Shown piece after piece: positions 1 through 7,320 of a stretch of DNA of 25,239 nucleotides. Position numbers and translations under genes: made by a program. The notes below the pieces were generated by a model. The model made no database searches, was not told the DNA's origin, and worked only from the letters and a program-made list of their open reading frames with translations. Position 1 is the first letter of the stretch, and the number at the start of each line of letters is the position of its first letter. The DNA comes from Lentisphaeria bacterium UBA1776 (GTDB lineage: Bacteria > Verrucomicrobiota > Lentisphaeria > Victivallales > Victivallaceae), in NCBI GenBank assembly GCA_002314605.1, contig DCGO01000105.1:1-25239 (forward strand). The letters are read 5' to 3'.

Positions 1-20
1 CAATGCGCATGCCGCGCATA

Positions 21-64
21 CAAAACAGCTTCTGAAGCAGTCCCGCAGGACCGGCCTCAGAAGC
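21..64 (-). terminator. Nested hairpin, likely terminator of the minus-strand operon
   Basis: Read on the minus strand, just past the stop of the AllA-like gene. An outer stem of 8 bp (57-64 with 28-35, GCTTCTGA/TCAGAAGC) encloses an inner 4-bp stem (48-51 with 40-43). The outer stem is followed by a short T-rich stretch, TGTTTTG (21-27). This fits an intrinsic terminator, although the U-tract is short. The remaining bases at the left edge show no gene. Confidence 0.5.
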
Positions 65-83
65 CGCCGATGCCGCAAAAGAA

Positions 84-590
84 TTACCTGCAGCAGATCT
101 TCCGCTGATCCGCCTTCGGAATGGCGATGCAGCAGCAGTCGTTGACATAGCAGCGCTCCGGCAGCACGATCATCATATTGACCGGCTTTTTGTTGACCGG
201 AAAGGCCGCATGGTGCCACACCCCGGGACGGATCATCACCACCGTCCCCCTGGGAACATAAAAGACCTCGATATCTTCCACCGGAACCCGGTCCGTGCAC
301 GCTCCGGCCGGAGCGACCCAGACCAGAGCATCGTTGTCCAGAGGCATGGAGACCTCGCAGGTGTGATTGTGGAACTCCCCGCACTCGATCACCTGGGGAC
401 GCGCATCGCAGAAACAAGTGGAAAATGCCGGGGTGCCGCCGCAGAATTCCGGCAGGACCATATCCCGGTAAAAGACGATCGGCGCATCTTTGGGACCGGT
501 GGCAATAGCGTCCGGATTGATGAGCTGCGCATAGGCGCCGTAGGGATGGAATTTCTCCACGGACAGGGGCCGGACTTCTACACTTTTCAT
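84..590 (-). CDS. Ureidoglycolate lyase (AllA)-like cupin-fold protein, cysteine-rich
   Basis: The 168-residue product resembles the ureidoglycolate lyase/AllA family, which releases urea from ureidoglycolate in purine (allantoin) breakdown. Family-like stretches are FHNHTCEVSMPLDND (residues 73-87) and RPGVWHHAAFPV (121-132), the latter like the conserved RGVWHH segment of AllA. The length fits (about 160-170). The ATG at 590 has a strong AAGGAGG ribosome-binding site that overlaps the ktrA stop region, so it is probably the last gene of the ktr operon. No other allantoin gene is nearby, so the true substrate is uncertain. Oddly, it has 12 cysteines, including CCC at 152-154 and CC at 166-167 near the C-terminus. 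That is unusual for this fold and could reflect metal or thiol chemistry. Family assignment is moderately sure; the specific reaction is not. Confidence 0.55.
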   Translation of the reverse strand: MKSVEVRPLSVEKFHPYGAYAQLINPDAIATGPKDAPIVFYRDMVLPEFCGGTPAFSTCFCDARPQVIECGEFHNHTCEVSMPLDNDALVWVAPAGACTDRVPVEDIEVFYVPRGTVVMIRPGVWHHAAFPVNKKPVNMMIVLPERCYVNDCCCIAIPKADQRKICCR

Positions 591-603
591 AACGGTCTCC
601 TCC

Positions 604-1263
604 TTATTTTTTGAGATGAAAGACTTCCACCATGGAACGCTTGTCTCCGAAAACCGTCAGCATATCGCCGGCCTCCAGTTCAGCATCCGGGCTCCAGACG
701 CTCTCCGGAGCGCTGTGGGCCTTCTGGATCATCAGCACGTTGATTTTGGACCTGTTCCGCAGGTCCAGCTGCCGGAGACTTTTGCCGATCATATCCTCCG
801 GCACGCTCACTTCCGCAATGGCCGACCCCTTGAACTCCACAAAATCGGTGATATTGTCCAGCGACAGCCGCCGGGAGAGCCGTTCCGCCGCCGATTGCTC
901 CGGCTGAATGATCTCATCCGCCCCAAGCCGGCAGAGGATGCGCTGCTGAAGAATGCTCCCCGCCTTGACATAGACCTTGGACACGTTCTCCTGTTTGAGA
1001 AGCGTAAGAGCCAGAAGCTGTGATTCAAAGTGGGAACTCATGCAGAGAATAACGGCGGAAAACTTGGAAACCTCCAGTTCCCGGATCACTTCCTCACTGC
1101 TTACGTCGGCGACCACCGCTTCGGTGACCTTGGAACTGATATCGTTGATCCGGTCCGGATTGATGTCCACCGCTGTCACATGATTGCCGCTCCGGCTCAA
1201 TTCCTGCGCAAGGAACGCACCGAATACGCCCAATCCGAAAATCGCAAATGAATTTCCAGCCAT
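604..1263 (-). CDS. ktrA: KtrA/TrkA-type potassium-channel regulatory subunit
   Basis: A 219-residue cytoplasmic RCK protein, the gating subunit of a Ktr-type K+ uptake system. It binds nucleotide (ATP/ADP or NAD(H) in relatives) and forms a ring under the membrane subunit KtrB. The N-terminal Rossmann domain shows GLGVFG at residues 10-15 and an acidic residue at the end of the second strand (AVD, D33). The C-terminal RCK_C ligand-binding domain covers about 140-219. One RCK_N plus one RCK_C at about 220 residues matches KtrA, rather than the doubled TrkA of enterobacteria (about 458). It starts 11 bp after the ktrB stop, and its own stop lies inside the ribosome-binding region of the AllA-like gene, so the three are likely co-transcribed. 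Confidence 0.92.
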   Translation of the reverse strand: MAGNSFAIFGLGVFGAFLAQELSRSGNHVTAVDINPDRINDISSKVTEAVVADVSSEEVIRELEVSKFSAVILCMSSHFESQLLALTLLKQENVSKVYVKAGSILQQRILCRLGADEIIQPEQSAAERLSRRLSLDNITDFVEFKGSAIAEVSVPEDMIGKSLRQLDLRNRSKINVLMIQKAHSAPESVWSPDAELEAGDMLTVFGDKRSMVEVFHLKK

Positions 1264-1274
1264 AAAACTATCCT

Positions 1275-2564
1275 TCAGTTGACCACGATCCGTTCTTCCG
1301 GATAGACCAGCCGGCTCCGGCGGCTCCGGCCCAGAAGAAACAGGAAGAAAGTGAAAAAACCCACCCTCCCCAAAAACATGAAAACGATCAGCATCACTTT
1401 GGCGCCGGCTGTGATGGCTTCCGGATTGTCCAGTGCAAGTCCCACCGTGGCCAGAGCCGACGCCGTCTCAAAGAGCGCCCAATGCATGGAACAGGGCGTA
1501 AGCGATGCCAGAAGGATCGACCCGAAAGCCGTCAGCAGAAGATACGTCACCAGCACCACAAATGCTTTCAGCACGTTTTCCGGAGGCACCGTCCGCTTGT
1601 AAAGGATCACTCCGCTGGCGCCTTTGAAGGAACTGTACAGACCGGCCACCGCCAGCGCAAAGGTCGTAACCTTCATCCCTCCGCCGGTGGATCCCGGCGC
1701 TGCTCCGATCAGCATCAGGACCACCATGACCGTCATGCTGCCGGCACAGAGTTTATCCAATTCCAGTACCCGGAAACCCGCCGTCCGGCAGGCCGCCGAC
1801 TGAAAAAACGCATCCAGCAGACTTACCGGTCTCCCGGAGTTGAACTGCAGAAGCCACAATGCGGCACTTCCGGCAAGCAGCAGACCGGCGGACCAGGCCA
1901 GAATCAGCCGGGTCTGAGCGTGAAGCTGCAGCCGGTTCCGGCAGGACGTCACAATATCATAGACCACATAGACCCCGAGACCGCCCAGAATGAACAGAAA
2001 CGCGATCACAAATCTGATGGCACCGGAAATTCCTTCCAGCCCTGCCGGAAGCGGGCTCAATCCCGCATTGCAGAAGGCAGAAACCGCATGAAAAAGCGCG
2101 TACCACACCGCCTGAACCGGCGTGATCCCCCCCCCCAGCAGGAAAAGCGGCAGAAGCAGCAGGAACCCGATTCCTTCGCAGAGCAGAGTGTAGTAGAAAA
2201 CCATCCTGGCAAGTCCCTCGGTCCCCTGCCTGGAAAATCGGTCCGAAATATTGGACATGATCAGGACACCGCCGTAACTCAAGCGGTGTCCCATCATCAG
2301 AATGATGGAAGTCGTAAGAGTCATGATCCCGATACCGCCTGCCTGGATCAGCAGCAGCACCACCAGCTGTCCGGCCCACCCGAGATCCGCGATTCTGACC
2401 GTTTCCAGTCCCGTCACACAGACCGCGCTGGTGGCGGTGAACCCGGCATCAATCCAGTTCAGTGCCGTGCAGCAGAAATGCAGGAGCCCTGTTCCCGCCA
2501 GAATCATGCCGGCAAATGAAAGCAGAAAATACAACTGACTGGTTTTGACCACACTGATCTTCAT
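1275..2564 (-). CDS. ktrB: KtrB/TrkH-family potassium transporter, membrane subunit
   Basis: A 429-residue polytopic inner-membrane K+ translocase, paired with KtrA encoded immediately downstream. All four selectivity-filter loops of the SKT family are visible: SAVCVTGL (residues 46-53), FHAVSAFCNAGL (158-169), CRTAGF (259-264) and ALATVGLA (370-377). The conserved QAGGIGIMT (74-82) and GAAPGSTGGGMK (287-298) segments are also present. Length matches KtrB (about 445), not the longer TrkH. The coding strand holds an uninterrupted run of ten G (2127-2136, residues 143-146, LGGG), which is prone to slippage. The ribosome-binding site is weak. A perfect TATAAT on the minus strand at 2588-2593 may give this gene its own promoter within the larger minus-strand run. 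Confidence 0.93.
   Translation of the reverse strand: MKISVVKTSQLYFLLSFAGMILAGTGLLHFCCTALNWIDAGFTATSAVCVTGLETVRIADLGWAGQLVVLLLIQAGGIGIMTLTTSIILMMGHRLSYGGVLIMSNISDRFSRQGTEGLARMVFYYTLLCEGIGFLLLLPLFLLGGGITPVQAVWYALFHAVSAFCNAGLSPLPAGLEGISGAIRFVIAFLFILGGLGVYVVYDIVTSCRNRLQLHAQTRLILAWSAGLLLAGSAALWLLQFNSGRPVSLLDAFFQSAACRTAGFRVLELDKLCAGSMTVMVVLMLIGAAPGSTGGGMKVTTFALAVAGLYSSFKGASGVILYKRTVPPENVLKAFVVLVTYLLLTAFGSILLASLTPCSMHWALFETASALATVGLALDNPEAITAGAKVMLIVFMFLGRVGFFTFFLFLLGRSRRSRLVYPEERIVVN
2127..2136 (-). repeat. Homopolymeric G10 tract inside ktrB
   Basis: Ten consecutive C on the plus strand (G10 on the coding strand), placed so that gain or loss of one base would shift the ktrB reading frame near residue 145. 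It is the longest homopolymer I see in the window. Confidence 0.9.
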
Positions 2565-2587
2565 TGCCGTATTTCCCGTAATGGATG

Positions 2588-2593
2588 ATTATA
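2588..2593 (-). promoter_or_regulatory. Possible -10 box (TATAAT) for ktrBA
   Basis: A perfect TATAAT on the minus strand lies in the 49-bp gap between the lptE stop and the ktrB start, about 24 bp upstream of the ATG. I found no good -35 hexamer at 16-18 bp, so this is only a candidate internal promoter. Confidence 0.3.
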
Positions 2594-2613
2594 TCCTGCC
2601 AGCCGCCATGATC

Positions 2614-3132
2614 TTACCATGCTTCGGTCGTAAATTCCACTGCCATGACAGCCGCCTCCCGGCAAGCTTGGCCGGCACCCTGGCGCTTGGCGGAATCCGT
2701 ATCGCCGGGAGCCTGAAAGTTGGCTGTTCCCGTCACCTGACGCAAAGGGATCAGAGGCTTTTTCCGGCCGGGGATGATCACCGAATACTCAGCCGTGACC
2801 GTAATCGCCCACTCTTCAGGCTGGAAATTATTGTTTCTGTCATCGTACTGGGTGGTCGTGGTGACTTCCCGCACAGTCACATCGGTAATGTGCATGTAAA
2901 TAATGCAGTCGGCCTTCTTTTCTGACACCACCTTCAACGTGCCGTCCAGCATAAACTGTTCAGACAGATAATTGCGCATCTGGTACGCCAGATTGTAAAC
3001 CGTGGTGTCGTTTTTGACCGCCGCAATGGCGATGGTCTTGATCTGCGGGTGTCCGAATGTGCCGATGTGATATCCGCATCCGCAAAGTCCGGACAGAACA
3101 AGCGCGGCCATACAGAAAAATAACCTTTTCAC
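2614..3132 (-). CDS. lptE: LPS-assembly lipoprotein LptE
   Basis: A 172-residue outer-membrane lipoprotein. In the family, LptE plugs the LptD barrel and delivers LPS to the cell surface. The N-terminus is a lipoprotein signal: a basic start, a hydrophobic stretch, then the lipobox-like LCGC with the acylated cysteine probably at residue 19, followed by GYH. The CGYHIG start of the mature protein and the following 'IKTIAIAAVKNDTTVYNLA' segment are typical of LptE-family proteins in PVC bacteria and other diderms. It overlaps the stop of the upstream BamD-like gene by 4 bp, implying translational coupling. No LptD gene is in the window. The KdsD gene two places upstream supplies a Kdo-pathway step, which supports the LPS assignment. 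Confidence 0.8.
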   Translation of the reverse strand: MKRLFFCMAALVLSGLCGCGYHIGTFGHPQIKTIAIAAVKNDTTVYNLAYQMRNYLSEQFMLDGTLKVVSEKKADCIIYMHITDVTVREVTTTTQYDDRNNNFQPEEWAITVTAEYSVIIPGRKKPLIPLRQVTGTANFQAPGDTDSAKRQGAGQACREAAVMAVEFTTEAW

Positions 3133-4202
3133 TTTTTATCCTTCTCCTGCTGAGGGCTCTTGAGATCGTAGATCGGCAGCAGGTACCTGCCGTTGCTGTT
3201 TTCCGGAGCGATCAGCAGGATCTGGCCCTCATCCGGGATAGCCCGGCGGGGACTGCTGAGCAGCCGGGGTTTGATCTCCGGCGGAAATTCATCCGGCGTG
3301 TACTCCTTGTCGAGTTTGACCAGCAGCCGCTCGGACTCTGCCGCGGAAAGGGAGTCCGGATATTCCTTGAGCACCCGGTTCAAGTACTGCTGGGCCGCCT
3401 GTTTGCGTCCGGTCCGGTTGTAGAACTGGGCGATCCCCAGCATCCGCTCGGACTGAATGTCCTTGCCTTCCAGAATGCACTTGTCAACATAGGGCATTTC
3501 AGAAGCACCGGGATAGTGTTTCCGGAAATCCTCAAATACCTCCAGCGCCTCCCGATTCAGCCGGCCGTCTCCGTCCCCCTTCCTGGATAAAAAATACAGC
3601 ATCTCCCCCAGCGCCAGCAAAGCATATTTCTGCTGGGAAGCTTCCGGATAGTCCTTGATAATGGCCCGCAGATGCCGGATGGCCTTATCGATCTTGCCCT
3701 TTTCATCGTAATAAAATGCCAGTCTGAGACGCAATTCCGGCGCAGCTGCGGCAAAAGGTGCGTGCTTGAGAACGTTTTCAGCGACCGTCTCGGTCCGGTC
3801 CTCATCCGTCAGCCACGGAATGAACCGCAGATACCAGAACGCCGGATCCCGGTAGCCGGTGACAAATGCCTGGGCGATCTCATACTCCCGCTTGACCCAG
3901 TAATTGAAATCGCATCGGGTGGGATAATGCTTCAGAATTTTTTCGATGACCTCGTATTCCCGGAACAGAAGTCCGCACCGCCGCCATGCTTCAGCCTGCC
4001 CCAGAAGGGAGTTCAGTTTCAAGAGCGGTGTCTCCGCCGTAAACTCGGCCTCTTCGAGCATCTTCGCTGCATCCCGCCATTCGCGAGCTCTCGCCAGATC
4101 CGCCGCTTCCGTAGCCAGACGGCTGGATTCGGCATCATCCGCCGGCAGCGTCCATGCGGCCAGCAGAACGGCGATCAACAGTATTCGTCGGACATCCATC
4201 AT
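3129..4202 (-). CDS. BamD/YfiO-like TPR protein, exported, without lipobox
   Basis: A 357-residue predicted exported protein with a short hydrophobic signal (RILLIAVLLAAWTLPA). Repeated TPR-like helical pairs follow: AIRHLRAIIKDYPEASQQKYALL and YLNRVLKEYPDSLSAAE-type units, as in BamD/YfiO and YbgF/CpoB-type tetratricopeptide proteins. I chose the ATG at 4202 because an AGGAGGAGA ribosome-binding site sits just upstream. The longer frame would begin at a TTG (4229) without such a signal. There is no cysteine at the signal-peptide end, so unlike BamD it is probably periplasmic and not lipid-anchored. It lies between kdsD and lptE, overlapping the latter by 4 bp, so a role in outer-membrane assembly is likely but inferred. 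Several adjacent aromatic-rich segments (WYLRFIPWL) separate the repeats. Confidence 0.65.
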   Translation of the reverse strand: MMDVRRILLIAVLLAAWTLPADDAESSRLATEAADLARAREWRDAAKMLEEAEFTAETPLLKLNSLLGQAEAWRRCGLLFREYEVIEKILKHYPTRCDFNYWVKREYEIAQAFVTGYRDPAFWYLRFIPWLTDEDRTETVAENVLKHAPFAAAAPELRLRLAFYYDEKGKIDKAIRHLRAIIKDYPEASQQKYALLALGEMLYFLSRKGDGDGRLNREALEVFEDFRKHYPGASEMPYVDKCILEGKDIQSERMLGIAQFYNRTGRKQAAQQYLNRVLKEYPDSLSAAESERLLVKLDKEYTPDEFPPEIKPRLLSSPRRAIPDEGQILLIAPENSNGRYLLPIYDLKSPQQEKDKK

Positions 4203-4230
4203 GTCAGGGGGTCTCCTCCTGGAACTCAAA

Positions 4231-5205
4231 TCACATCAGCTTCATGCCGGGCAGATCCTGCACATCAATCAAACCAGCCACCCGGTCACTCTGGTCCAGC
4301 ACGATCACGCCGTTGATGTGCCGCTCTTCCACCACTTTCAGGACCTCCACGGCCAGATCGTCGGCATGAACATAAGCCGGATGCTCCGTCATCACCTCGC
4401 TGATACGGCACTGCAGCACTCCGATGTCTTTTTTGACGGACCGGCGGAAATCCCCGTCCGTAAAAATTCCCAGCAGCTTCCGGTCCCCATCCGCCACAAT
4501 GGCGGCACCGCACCTTGCCTCGGTCATGGCCAGAAGAACATCCTCCACCAGCATATCCGGACCAACCACTGCGGAACGGTCTCCTCCCCGCATGACATCC
4601 GCCGCCCGCATGGTCACTGCCCGGCCGATGGCCCCGCCAGGATGGAGACGCCCGTAATTTTCCTTGGTGAATCCCCGTTCCTGGAGCATCACCATGGAGA
4701 GGGCATCCCCCAGCGCCAGAAGTGCCGTGGTACTGGTGGTCGGCGCCAGATTGAAGGGACATGCCTCACGGGGAATGGGCATCGGCAGAGTGTAATCGCA
4801 GAGTCTGGCCAGACTGGACTCTTTGTTCCCGGTAATGGCCACGATCTTCACTCCGAGCCGCTTGGCGGGGACGATCACGCCGATAAGCTCCTCGGTCTCG
4901 CCGCTGTAGCTTACCGCCAGCATCAGATCGAACTTCTGCATGATCCCCAAATCCCCGTGAAGCGCTTCAATGGGATGCAGAAAAACCGCCGGAGAACCGA
5001 TGCTCGAAAGCGTCGCCGCGATCTTTTTTGCAATATAACCGCTCTTGCCGATCCCGGTCAGGATCAGCTTTCCGCCGCGGTTGACCGTATCCAGACAAAC
5101 TCCCGCCGCCGTCTCAAAGGACGAATCCAGCTCCCGCTGCAGTGTCTGCAGACCCTCGATCTCCACATCAAAAACATGCCGTGCACAATCCAGAATACGG
5201 CTCAT
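4231..5205 (-). CDS. kdsD: Arabinose-5-phosphate isomerase KdsD (SIS + two CBS domains)
   Basis: A 324-residue cytoplasmic enzyme converting ribulose 5-phosphate to arabinose 5-phosphate, the first step of Kdo synthesis for LPS. The SIS domain (about 35-180) shows LTGIGKSGYIAKK (49-61), HPIEALHGDLG (77-87), SYSGET (99-104) and the family segment NLAPTTSTTALLALGDA. LHPGGAIGR then leads into two CBS domains (about 205-262 and 268-324). Length matches E. coli KdsD (328). The ATG at 5205 has AAAGGGTG upstream. It sits 26 bp downstream of hisG and directly before the BamD-like and lptE genes, so the neighbourhood is envelope biogenesis. GutQ paralogues share this architecture, but the LPS context favours KdsD. 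Confidence 0.92.
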   Translation of the reverse strand: MSRILDCARHVFDVEIEGLQTLQRELDSSFETAAGVCLDTVNRGGKLILTGIGKSGYIAKKIAATLSSIGSPAVFLHPIEALHGDLGIMQKFDLMLAVSYSGETEELIGVIVPAKRLGVKIVAITGNKESSLARLCDYTLPMPIPREACPFNLAPTTSTTALLALGDALSMVMLQERGFTKENYGRLHPGGAIGRAVTMRAADVMRGGDRSAVVGPDMLVEDVLLAMTEARCGAAIVADGDRKLLGIFTDGDFRRSVKKDIGVLQCRISEVMTEHPAYVHADDLAVEVLKVVEERHINGVIVLDQSDRVAGLIDVQDLPGMKLM

Positions 5206-5231
5206 GGAATCACCCTTTCTTCGTTAAACGG

Positions 5232-6080
5232 TCAAATGCGGCAGGCGCGGATCTCGGTCACGATGATCCCCCGCGCCCCTTCGGCGTACAATTCATCCAT
5301 GATCCGGTTGCTGTCGCTCCGGCGGATCATGGACTTCACCGCCACCCATTCTGGGTTGCTCAAGGGGGCCACGGTGGGCGACTCGATCCCCGGCGTGATG
5401 CGGCAAACCGCTGCCAGCTGAGCGCGGGGAATGTCGTATTCGATCATGGCGTATGCGTCTGCCAGCAGAATGCCCTTGATACGGCCCATCAGGATCCGCA
5501 CATCCGGAGCATCGGCGATCTCCCGGGAACGGGCCACCAGCACGGCCTCGCTCTGAAGCATGGGTTCACCGATGACGGCAAGCCCCGCTTCCACCAGCGT
5601 GCGGCCGGACTCCACCACATCGGCAATGGCATCGGCCACCCCCAGACGAACGGAGATCTCCACAGCACCATCCAGCTTGACGATCTCGGCATGGAGACCG
5701 CGCTTTTCCAGGTTCCGGCGCAGAAGCTCCGGGTAACTTGTCGCAATGCGTTTTCCATCCAGGTCCTTCACCGTCATCCCGGAATCCGCCGGTGCGGCAA
5801 AGCAGAATCTGGAGCGGCCGAATTCCAGCGGCATGATTTCCGTCACCGGAGCGTTGCTGTCAGTGGTAAGGTCCCTTCCCGTGATGCCCAGATCAAGGAC
5901 CCCCTTCCCCACATAAACGGCGATATCCCGGGGGCGAAGAAAAACGAAATTGACATCGTTTTCCGCGTCACGGACAATGAGTTCACGACTGGAACGGGTG
6001 CACTTGTACCCGGCTTCGGTCAAAAGCGAAACGGCGCGTTCGGAAAGCGCTCCTTTGTTCGGCACAGCCAGCTGCAGCAT
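5232..6080 (-). CDS. hisG: ATP phosphoribosyltransferase HisG, long form
   Basis: A 282-residue enzyme joining ATP and PRPP to give phosphoribosyl-ATP, the committed and feedback-inhibited first step of histidine synthesis. The N-terminus LAVPNKGALSERA (4-16) and the PRPP-binding region DGAVEISVRLGVADAIADV (137-155) are diagnostic. The C-terminal part carries RITPGIESPTVAPL and WVAVKSMI, and the overall length gives it the regulatory (ACT-like) domain. It is therefore the self-sufficient long form, which does not need HisZ. The ATG at 6080 is preceded by AGAGG and a run of seven T. It lies 25 bp after hisE, which encodes the next catalytic step. No other his genes are seen. Confidence 0.95.
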   Translation of the reverse strand: MLQLAVPNKGALSERAVSLLTEAGYKCTRSSRELIVRDAENDVNFVFLRPRDIAVYVGKGVLDLGITGRDLTTDSNAPVTEIMPLEFGRSRFCFAAPADSGMTVKDLDGKRIATSYPELLRRNLEKRGLHAEIVKLDGAVEISVRLGVADAIADVVESGRTLVEAGLAVIGEPMLQSEAVLVARSREIADAPDVRILMGRIKGILLADAYAMIEYDIPRAQLAAVCRITPGIESPTVAPLSNPEWVAVKSMIRRSDSNRIMDELYAEGARGIIVTEIRACRI

Positions 6081-6105
6081 AAAAAAACCTCTGAATTCCT
6101 GCGGG

Positions 6106-6369
6106 TTAAAGATAACGGTATACGTCTTCGAGTTTCAGCCCCTTGGCGATCATCATCACCTGCAGGTGATAGAGAAGCTGGGAGATCTCTTCGGCGGTGC
6201 GGTCATTGCCCTCATATTCGGAAGCCATCCACACTTCACCGGCCTCCTCCACGATCTTTTTTCCGATAAAATGAACGCCCTTCTGCAGTTCCTTCACAGT
6301 CCCGGACGCGGGGTCACCGGCGAACTGTTTCTGCTGCAGTTCGGCGAAAAGCTGTTCAAACGTCTTCAT
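6106..6369 (-). CDS. hisE: Phosphoribosyl-ATP pyrophosphatase HisE
   Basis: An 87-residue MazG-like all-helical pyrophosphohydrolase that converts phosphoribosyl-ATP to phosphoribosyl-AMP, the second step of histidine synthesis. The Mg2+-binding signature EEAGEVWMA (41-49) and the later AEEISQLLYHLQVMMIAKGL (59-78), with the usual E-E and D/H spacing, are typical. It is a stand-alone HisE, not fused to HisI. The start is the ATG at 6369 with GGGAGA about 8 bp upstream. An in-frame extension to 6729 runs through the divergent promoter region and into the opposite gene, and I reject it. This is the first gene of the long minus-strand run. Confidence 0.93.
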   Translation of the reverse strand: MKTFEQLFAELQQKQFAGDPASGTVKELQKGVHFIGKKIVEEAGEVWMASEYEGNDRTAEEISQLLYHLQVMMIAKGLKLEDVYRYL

Positions 6370-6404
6370 GACACAAATCTCCCTGATAAAGATATATCTT
6401 GCAT

Positions 6405-6433
6405 AATATACTGCTGAATCTGCAAAAAAACAA
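6405..6433 (-). promoter_or_regulatory. Predicted sigma70 promoter for the hisE-hisG-kdsD run
   Basis: On the minus strand, TTGTTT (6428-6433) and TATATT (6405-6410) are separated by 17 bp. They end about 35 bp before the hisE start codon, in an AT-rich divergent spacer. Confidence 0.5.
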
Positions 6434-6496
6434 CTTTTTTCCGCATACCGGCACAAAAAAACGGAACCCCCTGCGGGAAAAATTCCCTGCTGTGGC

Positions 6497-6525
6497 TTGA
6501 CCCGGGGCGGTTGACGCAGTATATT
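6497..6525 (+). promoter_or_regulatory. Predicted sigma70 promoter for the exonuclease-ttcA pair
   Basis: TTGACC (6497-6502), a 17-bp spacer, then TATATT (6520-6525). The predicted transcript would begin near 6532, which is at the AAAGGAG ribosome-binding site (6532-6538), so the leader would be very short. Confidence 0.6.
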
Positions 6526-6546
6526 CTCTGCAAAGGAGTATTTTCC

Positions 6547-7320
6547 ATGGATATAAATCTCAGCCGCCCGCTGGTGATCTTTGATATTGAGAGCACCGGC
6601 GTCAATGCCGAACACGACCGCATTGTTGAAATTTCCGTGTTGAAGATCCAGCCGGACGGGACCAGCAAGTCCTACACCCGCAGGGTCAATCCGGAAATGC
6701 CCATCCCCCCCTCCGCCACAGCCGTCCACGGCATTTCCGATGCGGACGTGGCAGGGTGTCCGCCCTTCGCGGAGATCGCCCCGAAACTTGGCGAATACCT
6801 GGAGGACTGCGACTTCGGGGGGTACAACCTCATCAATTTTGACGTTCCCATGCTGGAAGCGGAATTCCGCCGTTCAGGGATCCCCTTCTCCATGGTCGGA
6901 CGGCAGGTAATCGACGTCTATAACATCTTCTGCAAGCTTTATCCCCGGACCCTTACAGCGGCCTACGAGTTTTTCTGCGGCAAAAAGCTGGAGGACGCCC
7001 ACAGTGCCGACGCCGATACCATGGCCACATGGGAGGTTCTGCTGGGGCAGATCGCGAAACACCCGGAACTTCCCAGGACGGCGGCGGAACTGGCGGCCTT
7101 CGGTAACATGCAGGACCCGGATGCGCTGGACCGCCAGCGCCGCTTTAAGTGGCGGGACGGCGATGTAATTGTGAACTTCGGCAAGAATGCAGGGCGGCTG
7201 CTGAAAGACATTGCCGAAAACGATCCCGGGTTCCTCCGCTGGATCATCCGCTCCGATTTTCCGGAAGATGTCAAAACCATCGCCCGGGACGCCCTCATCG
7301 GGAAATTTCCGGTGCGATGA
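6547..7320 (+). CDS. DnaQ-like DEDDh 3'-5' exonuclease
   Basis: A 257-residue exonuclease of the RNase T/DnaQ superfamily. Catalytic residues are visible: D13 and E15 in IFDIEST, D99 in NFDV, and H152/D157 in the ExoIII motif AHSADAD (DEDDh type). A C-terminal region (about 195-257) contains FGKNAGRLLKD and GFLRWIIRSDFPEDVK. This resembles the small domain found after DnaQ-like exonuclease domains in exodeoxyribonuclease X-type proteins. The start is the ATG at 6547, 8 bp after AAAGGAG; a longer frame from a TTG at 6511 would run through the promoter. Its stop overlaps the next start (ATGA, 7317-7320). It may act in DNA repair or nucleic-acid turnover; the substrate cannot be read from the sequence. 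Confidence 0.85.
   Translation: MDINLSRPLVIFDIESTGVNAEHDRIVEISVLKIQPDGTSKSYTRRVNPEMPIPPSATAVHGISDADVAGCPPFAEIAPKLGEYLEDCDFGGYNLINFDVPMLEAEFRRSGIPFSMVGRQVIDVYNIFCKLYPRTLTAAYEFFCGKKLEDAHSADADTMATWEVLLGQIAKHPELPRTAAELAAFGNMQDPDALDRQRRFKWRDGDVIVNFGKNAGRLLKDIAENDPGFLRWIIRSDFPEDVKTIARDALIGKFPVR

Noticed and set aside
3946..5421. 491-codon open frame on the plus strand spanning the BamD-like, kdsD and hisG genes
   Set aside because: It runs antisense across three well-supported genes and has no family resemblance or ribosome-binding site.
6370..6729. Longer hisE start giving a 207-residue protein
   Set aside because: The extension crosses the divergent promoters and the start of the opposite gene. 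The ATG at 6369 has a ribosome-binding site and gives the normal HisE length.
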